From NCBI RefSeq assembly GCF_003576645.1, contig NC_044917.1:4965745-5029744 (forward strand): DNA of 64,000 nt, read 5' to 3'. This document shows, one piece after another, positions 1 through 12,533 of the stretch; positions within the stretch are counted from its first letter, which is position 1, and the number at the start of each line of letters is the position of its first letter. Made by a program: the position numbers and the translations under genes. The notes under the pieces were generated by a model. That model searched no databases, was not told the DNA's origin, and saw nothing but the letters and a program-made list of their open reading frames with translations. The stretch comes from Ipomoea triloba (Eukaryota > Streptophyta > Magnoliopsida > Solanales > Convolvulaceae).

Positions 1-35
1 ATCTGCAATACACTAACTAGAACCACAGGTTTAAG

Positions 36-160
36 TGTATCATGGTTACATAGGTAACTCAACTGGTTACATAGATAAATTTGTCACAAGATATTAAGGT
101 TTGAGTCTCACAGCGACAATGTGAGAACAACCTTTTAAAATGAGGGGACTTCGGGCACAG
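36..160 (+). mobile_element. Possible tRNA-derived SINE fragment
   Basis: A box A-like stretch (GGTAACTCAACTGG near 52-65) is followed about 45 bases later by a box B-like GGTTTGAGTCTCA (about 109-121). That spacing and sequence fit the tRNA-derived head of a plant SINE. No tail or target duplication was identified, so this is tentative. Confidence 0.35.
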
Positions 161-1455
161 TGAGCAAAAGTCTAACATCAGTTGAGTCACTATAATTTAT
201 TCTTCCACAAACTATCGAACCGGGATATAACCCACAGTAAACAATAAGTCCCACTGCACGCATGAGATGTTGAATACACAGTAAAGCCCAGCATCACCAT
301 CAGATTGATATGAGCCCGAATGCCGCATAAATTCGATATGGGCTCAGTTTAAGCTTTCATTTCGAATGAACTCCGCCCAACAGCCCCATCTTAGGATCAT
401 TAAAAATGATCATTTATCAACGGTCCATCTTGTAATGTAGATTATGGTATAGGTCTACAATATAATTTGTCCCTATTTTAATGGCATTATAGTGAATTCA
501 GCCTTTAACTTTAAGGCTACTGTGGTATTGAAATATTTAGTTTCTAATTTTTAATTTAAGCCTATGATTTTATTGAACCTGTCACATCTGGTCATCTATC
601 TATTATAATTTTCAGTAAATTAATGTTAATTTCTAAGAAAATTGGATAATTTTACAATTTGAGGATAATCTTTTTGTTAAAAAAAATTCATAAATGATAT
701 ACGAGTAATAAATAATGATTTGATACTTCTAATGAAAAGAAAATAGTTTTCATATGGTATATCATTTAGTATTTCGTTTATGAGCATTTAAAAAAAAAAG
801 GAATATTAAAATTATGAAATTATCTAATGTTTCAAAAAATAAATTCAATTAGATATAATTTTAATAGATGAACAAATGTGAAAATATAAAAAAAGTTGTG
901 GACTATATGTGGTCAAATTAAAAATTTAGTACTAAATATTACAATGTGAAGTTATAAACCCTAAGTTTGTTCATTCCATCATCCATATATTCTTTCCTTT
1001 CCTTTACTTTATTTTCCTACTTACTTTCTCTTTTTGGGTTGCTTTATTCTCTTTGATTGCTTTCTTAAATTTATGTTTTGTTTAAATAAACAAAACATTA
1101 TAATTTTAGTACTTGTTAGCGAGAAAAAAAAAATATTCCTTATAAATATAACTTTAGTCATCATTTTTATTACTTATTCTATCAGTATATTTAGACTTAC
1201 GGACACAACAAGTCACAAAAATTTTAGCTTTAGATATCCATCATTCGCTACTAATCTACTACCATCATGTTCCCTCACCCTTACCTCATCCAACATAAAA
1301 GTGCCTCCCATCATCCATCATTTGCTACTTGCCATTCATAATAATGTAAATGTTGCTGTCCCTCCTTATGCACATTATTGTTGGTTTACTCATTTTTCGA
1401 TCAACTTCAATGACAATTCGGTAATTACGTTATTATTATATTTGTATATTTGACA

Positions 1456-1530
1456 TTTTTTTTTGAGTACTAGTGACTCTGTTACAATGTAGTATTTGTT
1501 CATAACTACTTTCTCAACCTACTTTTTTGC
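1456..1530 (-). mobile_element. SINE 3' fragment (family 1, minus strand)
   Basis: A T-run followed by GACTCTGTTACAATGTAGTA matches, in reverse, the 3' tail of the SINE at 29606-29725 and fragments at 13509-13560 and 38558-38607. The tRNA-like head is missing, so this is a truncated copy. Confidence 0.55.
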
Positions 1531-1698
1531 GTATCACTAAATTCTGGACTGCCCAACTTGGGAGATAAAAAAGAATAGTAACATAGTGAAGACACTATGT
1601 TACTAGTGACTGAAAAGAGAATCTCTAAAAATTTGTAGTAAGAGATAATGAAAGATAATTAATTTTTTTTTCTAAGGATGATCAGTATATAGACGGTC

Positions 1699-1830
1699 AA
1701 TGACTTTGTGTTCTAGTGGCATGACTTTTTTAAATAGGAGGTCATAAGTTCGAGCCTCACGCAATTGAGATGATATTGACCCTTTGTACTTTCGTAGGTT
1801 GAGAAAGTATAAAGTATGTGGTTTAATTCG
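1699..1830 (+). mobile_element. tRNA-derived SINE, family 1
   Basis: The box A-like segment around TTCTAGTGGCATGA (1711-1724) and the box B-like AAGTTCGAGCCTCA (about 1747-1760) have the spacing of an internal RNA polymerase III promoter. The 3' part, with GTTGAGAAAGTATAAAG, matches the other family 1 copies. It is diverged and its target duplication is unclear. Confidence 0.6.
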
Positions 1831-4320
1831 CTTAACTAATATTTGAGGCTATTAAATTGGGAAGCCTAGCAAGGTGCAGTGACGACGTACACAGTACGCG
1901 GTAATATGCTGAAAATATTTGGCTAACAAAAAAGCAAAGTACATGAAGGGGCCAATGATTCATTGGTTTGTTGGGCGAGACAACCTTATCCCCACCACTG
2001 CTGTAGGAATCGTACCTCCCTCGCGTGCTATTCGATCCTCACAATCCCCACCCCTTACACTGTTCCTCTACACGTTTCGACCAAATAATGGACCAAACAC
2101 CAATTCCTCAAAACATTCGGACGATCCTTGAACGCGTGTTGGTTGTTTGGCATGGAGGTTGGCGCATCGGAGCATACCCCCCATCACAGGGAATCGTCCT
2201 CATGGGGGGGAAAACCTGTCTGCACAATAACATTAACTGTATGTGTAGGGGGCCACCACTCACGAGAATTCAATTGGCAATCACTCCCTCGTCCTTCCCA
2301 TTCTTTACTCCCCCCATCACCTCTTCATCATGCCGTTTCCATAATAAGCTTAGCTTCAAATTTTGATATATTTACAGGATTCTAATTACAACATGATGAG
2401 AGCCCGAGACCTAAGTTTGTTTTAGACAACTAAACTCCTTTTGACTTGTTTGAAACACTTATAATTCTTTAAAAAATAGTATTTGTTCTATATTTTTTCA
2501 GCCCATCCAAAGAATCAATGCTCCACCGTACCATGCATCAGAGTTCAATCATGTGACCACCAATTTAGAATGTTAACACAAAACATAATAGTTGACTTAA
2601 ATTACATGTTGATAATTGTCATATATATCATATCAAATATAATATATGTGATGTAAACTTGATCTTTACATTTATAAATGATATTAGAGATACCATCAAA
2701 TTAGATTACTTCAAATTTAGAAGGCTAATACACAATCTTCACCAAGTCAAACTTAAAACCATGTGATTACCCGTCCCATCGACTTGACTTGGAGTAGCCC
2801 CTATCATTTGTTGCCTAGCTATCCCGTTAGTAAACTTCCATTGTCATCAATACAATTTCAGTGTCAATAATAAAGCCTTTTCTTTTTTCTATATTTATTG
2901 ACTACTTGTGATTTGTGAATTAACAAATATACATCACTGTTGATTAAATAATGCAATTCATATCATAGACTCATGGAGTAAATATTAGGAATAGAATTTA
3001 ATATCACTCTTCTCTCTCTATATATATAAGAACAATGTTTCAGGTAAAAATACAAACTAATACTAGCCATTGATTTAGGATGATCAATATCTTGAAAGGA
3101 AGGAGAAAAAAAAAGCTAATGACAATTGTTTCATAAAGCAAAATATAATGCTGATTTCCCTGCATTTTTCACCCCTTTATATGACAAAGGGCCCACTAAT
3201 GAAGAATGTTGAATAGCCAATGCATTTTTTGTTAGTAGAAAACATGATTTGGCATTTTTCAAGTTAGGTGGTAGAGAGAATTATGTGAAAATGAAGGGGA
3301 GTCTAACACAATTCTTTTGATCATAAAAATTATAAATTTGGTTGTGCACACTAGGTAAAGTTTCAAAGTGCATATGCAAATGTGTTAAACTTTGAACATT
3401 GAGTAATTCCTATGCAAAATGGATAACAACGCACCATAATTATTTTCATCTAGATTTACAAGTTTTTTAGAGGCCTCTTGAGAGTTTAGGCCCAATTATT
3501 TTTATGATATTGCTGAGTGTGGTTATACTCAAATTTTTTGTAGTATTTCTTGTCTTTTATCTTCGCGTCCCCTAGTATATTAAAAAAAATTAAAAATTTT
3601 AATATGGTGGCGTTAAGTATGGTACATAATTTATTTCTTCTCTTGACGACTAACTTACATTTATATGCACTATATGTGTATGTATAGTGTCACCACTCAT
3701 GCTTGATAGATTAGTAGATGGAATAAATTACGGATATTGTGTCTCAACTAGTCTACATATCCCAAATGAATATTTATGTATGCATGCATGGACATATATG
3801 CATTATTTATTGAAACAGTAATATTCTAATAATGTAGAAAATGTTGCACCGTGGATGTCTTTTTACTAGGGATTCTTGGCAACATGCAGAAACTAGCCAC
3901 CGTTTGGAACAAACAAAAGAGTGACCAAATCATGGCTAAGGTAATTCGGAAAGAATGGGTAAGACCACAGCATCTGAATTGATTCACAATTTCACTATTT
4001 TAAAGTAGGTATCACTTTCTTTTTTTTAGGGATTTCAAATCTTTGCCATTTGAGCACATATAATTCACACTAGATCAGACTACCCAAAACACACAACAAT
4101 TGTCACCTTAACAACCAGTAGAGTTCAACACTATTTAGGGTTAGTTAACTATAATTTGGCACTTTGGTCTGATATGGTGGAACGAGTTTATTAATGTTTT
4201 AATTAAGGATTGCCATTTACTGATTTGTTAATTAACCTAATTCTGTTTAGTAGTGATGTCGAAATCGACAAGAAATGTAGCTTTCAATCCCTTGCTCCCT
4301 TCAATGGTATCGCCACATAC

Positions 4321-4323
<3 letters not shown>

Positions 4324-4352
<29 letters not shown>
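4324..4352 (+). repeat. Poly(A) tract of 29 bases
   Basis: An uninterrupted run of A lies about 290 bases upstream of the SBP-box start codon. It could be the tail of an old retroposed element or a simple homopolymer; no tRNA-like head was recognised just upstream. Confidence 0.8.
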
Positions 4353-4354
<2 letters not shown>

Positions 4355-4640
4355 ACAAATGCTTTGTTTCTTTAACGTACGTACATTCCTTATAGCCCTC
4401 GCATAGACACACATACACATGCAAACAAAAACGCAAAAGAAATTGATGAGAATGTGGTCCTCACACAATTCCTCTCTAGCTACCAACTAGCTTTTCATCT
4501 ATAATAAAAATTATATTCTCTTTCATCTTCCCTCTTCTGATCTCCATATCAATCTCTCCAGATATATCATCCACTTTCTGATCTCCCTCCCTATCTATCC
4601 CCGCGCCTATAAATTTGATGACACCCGATCGAGCTCGATC

Positions 4641-6730
4641 ATGAGTAGTAGCAAGGTGGTAATGAAGAGGGAGGCCATGGAGGGGGAGAGGGACTCGCCG
4701 TCATCGGCCGACGACGACAAGAAGAAGCGAGGCGGCGGCAAGAAAGGCGGTGGCGGCAACAATGGAGGGCCGTCGATGAGGAGTTGCCAGGCTGAGAAGT
4801 GCAGTGCTGATCTTCACGAAGCTAAGCAGTACCACCGGCGGCATAAGGTGTGCGAGTACCATTCCAAGGCGCAGGTGGTGGTCGTCGCCGGTCTCCGGCA
4901 ACGATTCTGTCAGCAATGCAGCCGGTTTGATCCTTCGCTTCTAGCTAACTTAATTGTTTAATGTATTTAGTATATATTTCTGTGATAATTATAACGTCTG
5001 CGTTAGTTGACTCTTTTTCAACGGAACATTAGCTACTCGACAAGTGTCTCCACTTAGTTTAAAGCACCAACATTTTTCTTTTTCTTTTGCCTCCTAAAAG
5101 AAATCAGTATCTAACTGTTTACTTTATTTTTTTATTTCTTAAGTTTTTTATTTTTCCAATTTTGCATTCTAACTTTACTCTCTATTTAAAAAAAAAAATC
5201 AAATGTTTAGTACCTCTATATTTACCACTCACAAACTTGTCACTCTTGACATTACAAGTTTTAATTAGTTTATTTTTCTGGTACTTTTTTTTTTTATTAA
5301 TTTATGAAACTTGTTATAGTAGTGAGTGACAAGTGTATGGACACAAAATATTGTCATTTTTTAAATGTATAAGTAAATGGATTTTTTTAATTTTAAATTA
5401 GAGAATTTTTCAGATCAATAAGTACGTATACTTCTTTATCACTTGGACCAAAGAGCATCTTTTATAATGTCAAACGGTTAGTGGATTTTTTATTTATATG
5501 TAGACCGAGTTCAATTTTGACACTTTTCTTCTTTATTTAGTTTTTAAATATATAAAATTTTAGAAAAAAATTTATAATGCCTAAAAATAAATAGATTAGT
5601 GTTGAAATTTTTTAATTTAATAATAAAAGTAAAATTATTATTTTATTTAGATTTGTAAGGAAATTGAATTATAAGTACTTTGTTTAATCATTGTTAATGG
5701 AACTAGATCTAATAATTGTCGACTCTAATCATTATTAAGTTTGGTCTAATTAATGATGCAAAAAAAAAAATGCTTAATACCTAACAATATAATTTGTGAA
5801 CCGCATGAACAACTAAACTCGATTTAATTGATTGCATTGCCAACTGCTGTTCATATTAATTTCAATTCTTTAAGGATGTTTTGTCTTGAACCATCAATTA
5901 AAACTAATAAATTATCATTTACTATTCATCTTTTGTCTACTCTATTGATCAATTAAGTCACTATGATTAACCCTTCATAATCCTGTTGAGTCGGTGTGTA
6001 GGAGTGCTTAGGGTGGGGATTCCGCATTTTGTTACAAGAATTTCATTTACTATTCATGTTTATTTTTAATGCATGATCTTTTGTATGGCAGTATATATTT
6101 CATGATTTAGGTAAGATCTGGTCAAATATGTATGCATCTGTTTTATTTAATTATTGTCGGATGACAATAGCGTGATATTTGCCATAAAACACTTCATTTA
6201 AAGTTAGATTAGACTTTAAAATTAGAGTAAATAACAATTTTCATATATAGACATACATATTGATTGTATTGATGTCTAAGCATTTTTGTATATGTACACT
6301 GTGTTAAATATATGCTAATTGAAGAATTTGTTATATCTCGACTTAAATTTATAAATATACATTTATTGTTACTTATAATTGATTCAATGTATGGTTTTTG
6401 TACATCACATTTGTAATATGTGCATGAATGAAACGACTAGTAAGTAATTAATTAATTATATAATTTACATGCAGATTTCACGAGCTTGGTGAATTCGACG
6501 AAGCTAAGAGGAGTTGCCGGAGGAGGCTGGCCGGACACAACGAGAGGCGGAGGAAGAGCTCGGCTATATCATCCGAGTCTCAGGCGGCGGCAGAAGCGGT
6601 GGCCGCATCTTCATCAACCCGCAATCAGTATCTGAAGGACGTAAACGCGTGCGGGCAGGTTGACGAGAAGGGAAGAATTCAGATGTCCATCCAAGAAAAT
6701 TCTTCTTTCAAACACTTTCAGATCAGATAA
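4641..6730 (+). CDS. SPL: SBP-box transcription factor, SPL3/4/5 type
   Basis: Plant SBP-box proteins bind GTAC-core promoter motifs in the nucleus; the short SPL3/4/5 group promotes phase change and flowering. There are two exons, 4641-4924 and 6475-6730, giving 179 residues. The single phase-2 intron lies at the Arg codon inside the second zinc finger, the conserved SBP intron position. The domain spans about residues 49-125: zinc ligands C49, C54, C71, H74 for the first finger and C90, C93, H97, C109 for the second. It ends in the basic bipartite nuclear signal KRSCRRRL...RRRK. The N-terminus is acidic, then Gly/Lys-rich, and the C-terminus is short and low-complexity. There is no ankyrin region, which matches the short class. 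The 3' UTR carries a miR156 site (6793-6812), also typical of this class. The intron of about 1.55 kb is larger than usual for this group. Confidence 0.93.
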
Positions 6731-6792
6731 AATATTTTACAAATATTAAGGATATGATCCTTATTGATGCTAGCTAATTAATCGACTATGAA

Positions 6793-6812
6793 TTGCCCTC
6801 TCTCTTCTGTCA
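6793..6812 (+). promoter_or_regulatory. miR156/157 target site in the 3' UTR
   Basis: TTGCCCTCTCTCTTCTGTCA lies 63 bases after the SBP-box stop codon. Compared with the perfect complement of canonical plant miR156 it differs at three positions, all in the part facing the miRNA 3' end. The 13 bases covering the miRNA seed and the cleavage site are fully paired. SPL3-class genes in Arabidopsis carry their site in the 3' UTR in the same way, so post-transcriptional repression by miR156 is expected. Confidence 0.88.
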
Positions 6813-7336
6813 TGTGATCGAAGCTCAAATCTTATATAGTTAGTGGGATTAACTAATAATTATATATATATATATATATAAGTCTATATATATATATGGG
6901 GTCATAATATTGAAGAAAGAAGAGAAGCCATGCTTTGGTTGTTTGTATGCATCCAAAGCTGCTTCGTCTAAGGTTTCATTTGTATCTACTGATGATTATT
7001 GGCTTTACATTGCTAAATAAATTGCACGCATCGTACGTCCTAAATTAAATTTTTTTTTTTTTTGTCTATTTCTGAAGTATCCAAATACTTTTATTTACTG
7101 GAAATTAAATTCTGTAACTTATATTTGAAAGTGCATTTTAGATGAGGTTAATAGACTGTCTTCACTAAAGAGAATTTTTTTTAAGTGACTAATGATATGT
7201 AGGATATGATTTAGATTTTTTTTTAAATAAAGAATATTATAAAGTCAGATTATGTATTTATGTCAATTTAGAAAAAAAAAATTAAGAATTTGCTAAAATT
7301 GCAAGAAAAATCTGTCTAGTATTTATACTTTTATTA

Positions 7337-7595
7337 CTACCTCCGTCCCAAAATGGTTCTCTGGTTCGTTTAACGAGGCTTGATTGAAGTAATTTTTAAT
7401 CCAATTTTTCATATTATTAAGTTTAGCATTAATATATATAATTTATATATTTAGAAACTACATTAAAAGTACTATTAAACACAAAAAATTAAATTTAAAA
7501 ATAATAAAAAATTACTAAAGAAAATAAGCAAAGAAAAGAAGAATTGGTTTGACCAATGAATAGTAAATAGGACAGGTAAAATGGAACAGAGGGAG
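7337..7595. mobile_element. Stowaway-like MITE, copy 1
   Basis: This 259-base element is bounded by TA dinucleotides (7335-7336 and 7596-7597). Its terminal inverted repeats read CTACCTCCGTCCCAAAATGG at the left and, in reverse complement, CTCCCTCTGTTCCATTTTAC at the right. The CTCCCTCCGTCCC-type terminus plus TA target duplication is the signature of Stowaway (Tc1/mariner-derived) MITEs. A nearly identical copy is at 37125-37382. Confidence 0.9.
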
Positions 7596-7854
7596 TACAA
7601 TATTATAATTGGTTTACATTTTATCTATATATGGTGAAATCAATTTTCACCATCAACTATTATTACTGTACGTTATCATTATTTATCTATCCTTGACTTG
7701 ATATCAATTATTACTCATCTTTATAGTTTCTTGTTACAAAATGAATTTAGAAAACATTTTTAAAAAAAACTAATAACTGTTCAAATACTAAAAACATACT
7801 GCAATTTGATCGTAATCACCAATATTATTATCTAAGAATTTCTACGTCATGCCA

Positions 7855-8010
7855 AGAACCTTGTGGTCCAGTGGCATCAAACTCTTCCCTTTAAATGGAA
7901 GGTGGTGGGTTCGAGTCTTAGTGGAGGCAATACTAACTCTTGTGGTGGTGGGTTTGAGTCTCAGTGGTGGTGCGTGCTAGTTCACCCAACTACGTGCTGT
8001 AACTATTGCA
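7855..8010 (+). mobile_element. tRNA-derived SINE, family 1, with duplicated box B
   Basis: A head with TTGTGGTCCAGTGGCATC (about 7861-7878) is followed by GGTGGTGGGTTCGAGTCTTA and, about 40 bases later, a second GGTGGTGGGTTTGAGTCTCA. The internal promoter region therefore looks partly duplicated. No A-rich tail is evident at the end. Confidence 0.6.
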
Positions 8011-8891
8011 TGCCTTTGTCAGGTCAAGCCATGAAGCTAAGCCCATGGGATAGATTTCTTCAACCCACAACCACATGGCAAATTTTTATGTGGATCATAG
8101 TTTACAAAATACTGTATGGACTATAAAAAACTACATTTTTAATATACTAAAAATATATTATATGTGTATTGGAGGTACATTATACAAAATAATGCACTTT
8201 CAGTACTCAAATAATGTACTAGCTTTCCATGAATAATGTAATTTCCTAACTATATATTGATTATAGTTTATTTGTTTCCACTTTCCACCACAACTACAAT
8301 TTAGATTTTTTTCGTTTGTTATTGATAATTATATTTTCATATAAATGAAACTAATTATATTTTAAATAATTTTGTATTTTATAAATTAAAAAATAGTTGA
8401 ATTTATACATGTATTTTAATTTTTACAATTGGATAGCTACACGGGCAATAACATCAAGTAGAAATGATTGAAATCACGCTTAAATACAAAATATGGAATA
8501 GCTCCACAGGCATGGGATGGACATGCAAGCGCCTGTAGAGTGTAGACCACCCCTCTCAAACCTCCAAACTTTTTTTTTTTTTTATTGCACGAGCTGCATG
8601 GTATACGTGTATGTACACGGTCGTACGTTGGAGCATTCGTGAGACTTTTAGCTCTTTTTTCGACCATTTTAAAGTTAGAATTAGACTTGATGGTTTTTAT
8701 AAATGTTGTAACTCTTTGAGTTGTCTTTCTAATGACACAAGAATCACTTTATTTGAATATTCCTATGCTGAGATATGATTAAAATACTAAGACTTTGACA
8801 TGTTGTGCGATAATTGAATGCAATGCCTTGTTATTTTGCTTCACTATTGCCTTAATTTGCCTAAATTATCAAGACTATTGAAACTATCCAT

Positions 8892-9003
8892 CTTTTTTTT
8901 TAGATTAACGAGGTAAACCCCACTCCTCACTATGTGAGTATGTGAGTAAAGCCCTCGCCTTGTGACCCTAGCCGGCAAAGGACCACAAGGAGGTAAACCA
9001 GCC
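8892..9003 (-). mobile_element. SINE, family 2 (minus strand)
   Basis: Read on the minus strand it carries GGTTTACCTCCTTGTGGTCC, the conserved body also present at 42231-42345, and it ends in an A-run (the T-run at 8892-8901). This repeat is distinct from family 1. Confidence 0.6.
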
Positions 9004-9488
9004 TTGACTCTCCAATGACTCCAAATGCATCCAAAATGCTCCTAAAAACACACAATTGGCTTCGACTCAATAATTTATGCATCTAAAGATATAAACAACT
9101 GAATTAATACATACATTTTTTCATAGAACCAAAATATTTATCAATAAAAATAGGTTCATATATAGAGTAAAAACATGTACATGAATGCACTTTATCTCGT
9201 TGCATGCATCCGTTCTGTCATTCTCTCATTGTCTACTTCAATTCTTTGATGTCTCTCTTCTTAGATTCTCATCAGCTCTCAATCTCTTACAGTCTTACTT
9301 GATCTCTCATCTCATATTCCAGAGGCTTATTAGTTTAGATTCAACATTAGCGGACGCCATGTACAGTTGTATGTTATTTTGACTGTTCATGGCATTGTGC
9401 TGCTCCGTTTTCATTAATCGTTGAATAATTGAATTGTGGTGGTCGGTGGAAGCCCAAAGCTTCGGTGGGCAATTGTTATGTCATGGAC

Positions 9489-9822
9489 TCGGGTTAGGTC
9501 CATGTTCACAATTTTTGAACTCTATATTCATATATATAATTTTTAAACTTTATATTCACAATTATAAAATTCTATACTCACAATTTCAGAACTCTATATT
9601 CATAATTTCATAACTCTATATTCAATAGTGTAACAGAATTTTTGAATCTATATAACAAAATTGTGAATATAGGGTTAAAAAATTGTGAATATTGAGTAAT
9701 GAAATTTTGTATATTTGAGATTTAAAATTGTGAACATAGAATTACAATATTGTGAATATAAAATTTTTAAATTGTGGACATGGACCTGGGCCACCTTGCA
9801 AGGTGGACCCGCGTCCAATGCA
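9489..9822. mobile_element. Foldback MITE with internal short repeats
   Basis: The ends are inverted copies: CATGGACTCGGGTT and GGTCCATGTTCACAATTT on the left; on the right, in reverse complement, TTGGACGCGGGTCC and GGTCCATGTCCACAATTT. The interior is made of about 25-base degenerate units (AACTCTATATTCACAATTT-like), direct in the left half and inverted in the right half. The whole can therefore fold on itself. The right arm also holds the palindrome CCACCTTGCAAGGTGG. The superfamily was not determined. Confidence 0.65.
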
Positions 9823-10362
9823 TAGTTTGCCTTTGGTGGGTATGTCTTAATTCGTGAACCCTAGTTTATTACTTTTTATTGAGATATGTGGTATGTGAAA
9901 TACCGGAATGTAATTTATTATGTCCTAATAAGCTCTTAATGTTGATTTTTGAGCTCACGCACAATGCCCTAACCCCAATTTATTATGTGAATTTGTTAAA
10001 TTTAATCTGGGTTTAGGGTTTGCCCTAATTTGATTTTTTGTGATGTTGAATTTATACCGGGTTTAGGGATCGGATGCCCTAAGCCTTAATTTGTTATGTG
10101 TCTATGTGATCTTGTCCCTAGCTAAACCCTAAGCCCCCATTTATTTTGTTAAGAAGTGTGGAAGTCTAAATTTGATTTCATGAGCCTAAATGATGAACTT
10201 AGAAAATTTTTATTATGGGTTTATGTAATTATATTTATGAATTGAGCACCCCTTAAAATTTTAAAATGATTTTTATTGATAGATGACTCTTAAATTTGCC
10301 ACAAAATGGTGAAAATACATTTTCAATTGTGAACCAATATATGAATTGAGCAGCCCAAAATG

Positions 10363-10499
10363 CTTTTTTTTTTTTAGTATTGTTGACTTTATTACAATAA
10401 CTTTCTCAATCTACTAAAACACAAAGAGTCATTGTCCTCATACTGGAATTTGAACTTGAAACCTCTAATTTGAGACCACTCAACCACAAGGCCTTTGGC
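10363..10499 (-). mobile_element. tRNA-derived SINE, family 1 (minus strand)
   Basis: On the minus strand it reads CCAAAGGCCTTGTGGTTGAG, then a box B-like TTTCAAGTTCAAATTCC, then TAGTAGATTGAGAAAGTTAT, ending in an A-run (T-run at 10363-10374). It is a nearly full-length copy. Confidence 0.7.
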
Positions 10500-11118
10500 T
10501 AAAGCCCAAAATGTTAATTGTGTGTGACTGTGTATTATGAGTTTATGTATTATAAACTATAGTAAAAAATCTATTTATTTATCCCTTTTTTTATAAATTT
10601 ATCTCTAATGTTCGCAATAGATTATTACGGAGTATAAGATGTGATAATAATAAAATTCATTGATAGGTCGAATTCACGGAACCATATCACAATTGTTATA
10701 TACTTATATGACCACTTTTGCATATGTATATAATTTATATAATTAATGTAGTGTTTTATGATAAAAGTTTGCATTTATAGTAAATAATTTTCGTTGACAA
10801 GATTTGATAATAATAATAAAATTCAGGTTGATCGATTTCACATTATTTGATTACTGATTGTACATTATTTAGTATATTATTTAATAATACACCTCCAATA
10901 CACAAATAATATACATTTATTCATGGTCTACATTGCAATGTAGAACCTTGGTCCATAATATATTTTGCATTTTTTATAATGCCAGTAATTATTATATCCA
11001 TGCTTTGGAAGAATTAGCGAGATGCATAAAACACGATTCTCTCATTGGCCTTGCACTATTACACTTGAGTAAATTTACGGGTTTTCCGTGTCATTTAAAA
11101 AAAAAATCCTATAATCCG

Positions 11119-11202
11119 GACATTGATTTTTATTTCAAGTAAAAACTATCCTGTATTCCTGTTTAGGCTATTACCTAGACATTGATTTTTATTTCAAGTA
11201 AA
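11119..11202. repeat. 25-base perfect direct repeat, period 59
   Basis: GACATTGATTTTTATTTCAAGTAAA occurs at 11119-11143 and again, without change, at 11178-11202, about 230 bases upstream of the RING gene start. It looks like a recent local tandem duplication. Confidence 0.85.
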
Positions 11203-11433
11203 TTATTTATTTATTTCTATAAGAAGTCTGTAATTATTAGTTGCATTAAATTTTATTCCTTACAGGGTTGCGAGTACAATTTTGAAATCCGGACCAGTGA
11301 ATTGTATCAAAAACATTTTCCTTGTCTTGGTACACAATCTATCACCCAACATTTTCCTATATATACGTATGTATGTATGTGTGTGTCTGTGTGCAGATAC
11401 TAGATAGAGACTAAAATCTGTAGTAGCATAGAA

Positions 11434-12486
11434 ATGGCAGCAGAGAGGAGAGACGAAATGGTGAGGCAGGAGCGTAACGAGGAACAAGAGGGAGAATTTC
11501 CCCTTAAAAATCGAGGTTCGATAATACAACTATCTTCTAATGGCGGTTATGTATTCTGTGTTTTTTGTGCGTAAAACGTTGTTTGATTTTGATTGTTGTA
11601 CCTCGGATTGATGTTTGATTTGCATGAATTGATTGTTTCAGGTTCCTGTCCTGATCAGATGGCCACTGACTCTGCTGTAATCCTGGATCGGTAAATCCTT
11701 TCCATCTGTTCGCTTGCTTGCTTGCTACGTGTTTACTTAATTTACTCTCTATCTCATTCTGTATCTGGGACTGTTTAATTTAATGTTTATTAAAAAATCT
11801 GATGCTTTTTTTAGTTGGTTTTAAATAGATTTTTATGTATCTTTGTTACTGTTGCAGTTTGATGGAATCACGACCTGAAATCCGTGACTTGATTGAATGC
11901 CCAATATGCCTAGGTACTCTCCGCTATTCCGATCCTCTTTTTGTTCTTGCAATTATTTACTATGGATTGTTGCTGGATGGGGATTTCTGGAAACAATAAT
12001 TTATTTTCGGGTTGATTACAACATTTCTAATGGAGGAATTGAAGAAAGAGGGAGATGGGGGATGGCATGAGCCTTTTGGCGGCTTCCGTTTTGTTTGTTT
12101 TTTTTTCAGTTGGTGTGGGGGTGGGGGTGGGGGTGGGGACAACTGAACAACTGTCCCCAACCTTTAATTTCAAATGCGAATTTTTTGCTGTGTTTCGAAG
12201 TTCAGAAAATGATTTTCTTGTTGGTTACGGCTGGAGTCCCAGATTTTTCGTGTTTGGTTACAGTTGGAAAACTCAATCAACATATTTTCATTTCACTCAC
12301 ACACTAAACGTTTTTGGGGGAAACCAAAGCGTTCTGATTTTCCGTGGGAAAGAAGAGCACTGCTTTGGTTTCCGCGTGATTTTCGGCTGAAACTAGATTT
12401 AGTTTCTGCCGGAAATGAGTTTTTTTTTAATTAAAAATATTGTTTTTAATATTATTATAAATATTTTAATATTTTAAATAAAATAA

Positions 12487-12533
<47 letters not shown>

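Larger units (their letters stand above)
1..4640. other. Intergenic DNA upstream of the SBP-box gene
   Basis: No convincing gene lies here. The open frames of 60-140 codons are AT-rich and resemble no family. Recognisable content is a tRNA-like SINE candidate near 36-160, a minus-strand SINE 3' fragment at 1456-1530, a SINE at 1699-1830 and a run of 29 A at 4324-4352. The last 250 bases before the start codon are pyrimidine-rich (CT-rich tracts at about 4470-4600), as is common in plant 5' leaders, so the SBP-box promoter and leader are probably in 3900-4640. A TATAAAT at 4608-4614 is too close to the start codon to be an obvious core promoter. Confidence 0.6.
6731..11433. other. Intergenic DNA rich in small mobile elements
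   Basis: No gene was recognised. It holds the SBP-box 3' UTR (to about 7020), a TA microsatellite near 6860-6897, a Stowaway-like MITE (7337-7595), SINEs (7855-8010, 8892-9003, 10363-10499), a foldback element (9489-9822) and a 25-base direct repeat (11119-11143 and 11178-11202). The final 100 bases before 11434 presumably contain the RING gene leader. Confidence 0.65.

Noticed and set aside
1034..1453. Open frame of 139 codons upstream of the SBP-box gene
   Set aside because: AT-rich, Phe/Ile/Leu/Ser-heavy, no family resemblance, and no supporting gene structure.
7861..7930. tRNA gene candidates at tRNA-like boxes (also 16771, 29606, 42186)
   Set aside because: The boxes A and B are followed by shared non-tRNA bodies and poly(A)-like tails, and no cloverleaf with an anticodon arm can be drawn; they are SINE heads.
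12055..12390. 111-codon frame in RING gene intron 3
   Set aside because: It depends on a GTGGGG minisatellite and is bounded by canonical intron borders of the RING gene.
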